Shown here piece by piece: positions 63,989-64,000 of a stretch of DNA of 64,000 nucleotides; the first letter of the stretch is position 1, and each line of letters opens with the position of its first letter. Under the pieces are notes generated by a model. The model saw only the letters and a list, made by a program, of their open reading frames with translations, had not been told where the DNA came from and searched no databases. The stretch spans positions 310,001 to 374,000 of the forward strand of contig CAWIGC010000008.1 of the NCBI GenBank assembly GCA_963835555.1, given 5' to 3'. The stretch comes from Sulfopaludibacter sp963835555. GTDB taxonomy: Bacteria > Acidobacteriota > Terriglobia > Bryobacterales > Bryobacteraceae. The translations under genes and the position numbers were made by a program.

Positions 63989-64000
63989 GGTGAAATCCCC

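Overview
The window looks like a chromosomal segment of a high-GC Acidobacteriota, most like the Bryobacterales/Solibacter group. That placement is inference from family content: a VWFA-related TIGR03436-type protein, a BlaR1 M56 peptidase fused to a TIGR03435-type domain, an Oar-like TonB-dependent receptor, many Tat-signal enzymes, a WD40 Ser/Thr kinase, and NIPSNAP, ThuA and PQQ proteins. No rRNA is present to confirm it. One tRNA (Gln, anticodon CTG, 21369-21442) is present, and no CRISPR array was seen.

Layout. 1-2.6 kb: end of a Tat-signal gene, NIPSNAP, a methyltransferase and a decayed gene. 2.6-8.6 kb: central carbon genes, with maeB (malic enzyme plus PTA-like domain) divergent from phosphoketolase-acetate kinase. 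8.6-13 kb: minus-strand run ThuA, alkA, ogt, SEC-C protein, chorismate mutase. 13-16.5 kb: GH35 beta-galactosidase, a coupled small-protein cluster and YjbQ. 16.5-21.3 kb: minus-strand run TPM, nucleotidyltransferase, LemA, aldehyde dehydrogenase, FAH-family enzyme, 2Fe-2S protein. 21.3-24 kb: tRNA-Gln followed by toxin-antitoxin modules and gene scraps. 24-27.7 kb: DedA, then a PhoB/PhoR-like system with a second regulator. 27.7-38 kb: DUF2950/DUF3300 pair, a TonB-dependent receptor cut in two by an intact ISL3-family element, and an M36 metallopeptidase. 38-45 kb: Sua5, prfB with its programmed +1 frameshift, a phosphoesterase and a WD40 kinase. 45-50 kb: accessory segment with a PIN toxin, a tyrosine recombinase split by a 395-bp MITE-like element, and blaI-blaR1, bracketed by a 29-bp imperfect direct repeat. 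50-55 kb: pilT, P1 peptidase, metW-metX, hpt. 55-64 kb: TIGR03436 protein, exported DapA-like enzyme, PQQ dehydrogenase plus cytochrome c, exported HisC-like aminotransferase, SulP permease, PlsC.

Two mobile insertions can be resolved to the base. The ISL3-type element (32684-34043) has 21-bp imperfect terminal repeats and an 8-bp target duplication. The MITE-like element (46363-46757) has 22-bp imperfect terminal repeats and a CTAG duplication. In both cases removing the element plus one target copy restores one open frame.

A caution for any reader: about fourteen genes, several of them housekeeping, carry one-base frame breaks (about 19 apparent insertions against 5 deletions, mostly in G/C runs). 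Sequencing or assembly error is the likeliest cause, so such genes are annotated across the break. The prfB shift is separate and genuine, since it has the conserved recoding signal. No wholly new system is evident. The most unusual items are the two resolved insertions, the bracketed accessory segment, the LemA-nucleotidyltransferase-TPM arrangement and the exported forms of normally cytoplasmic enzymes.
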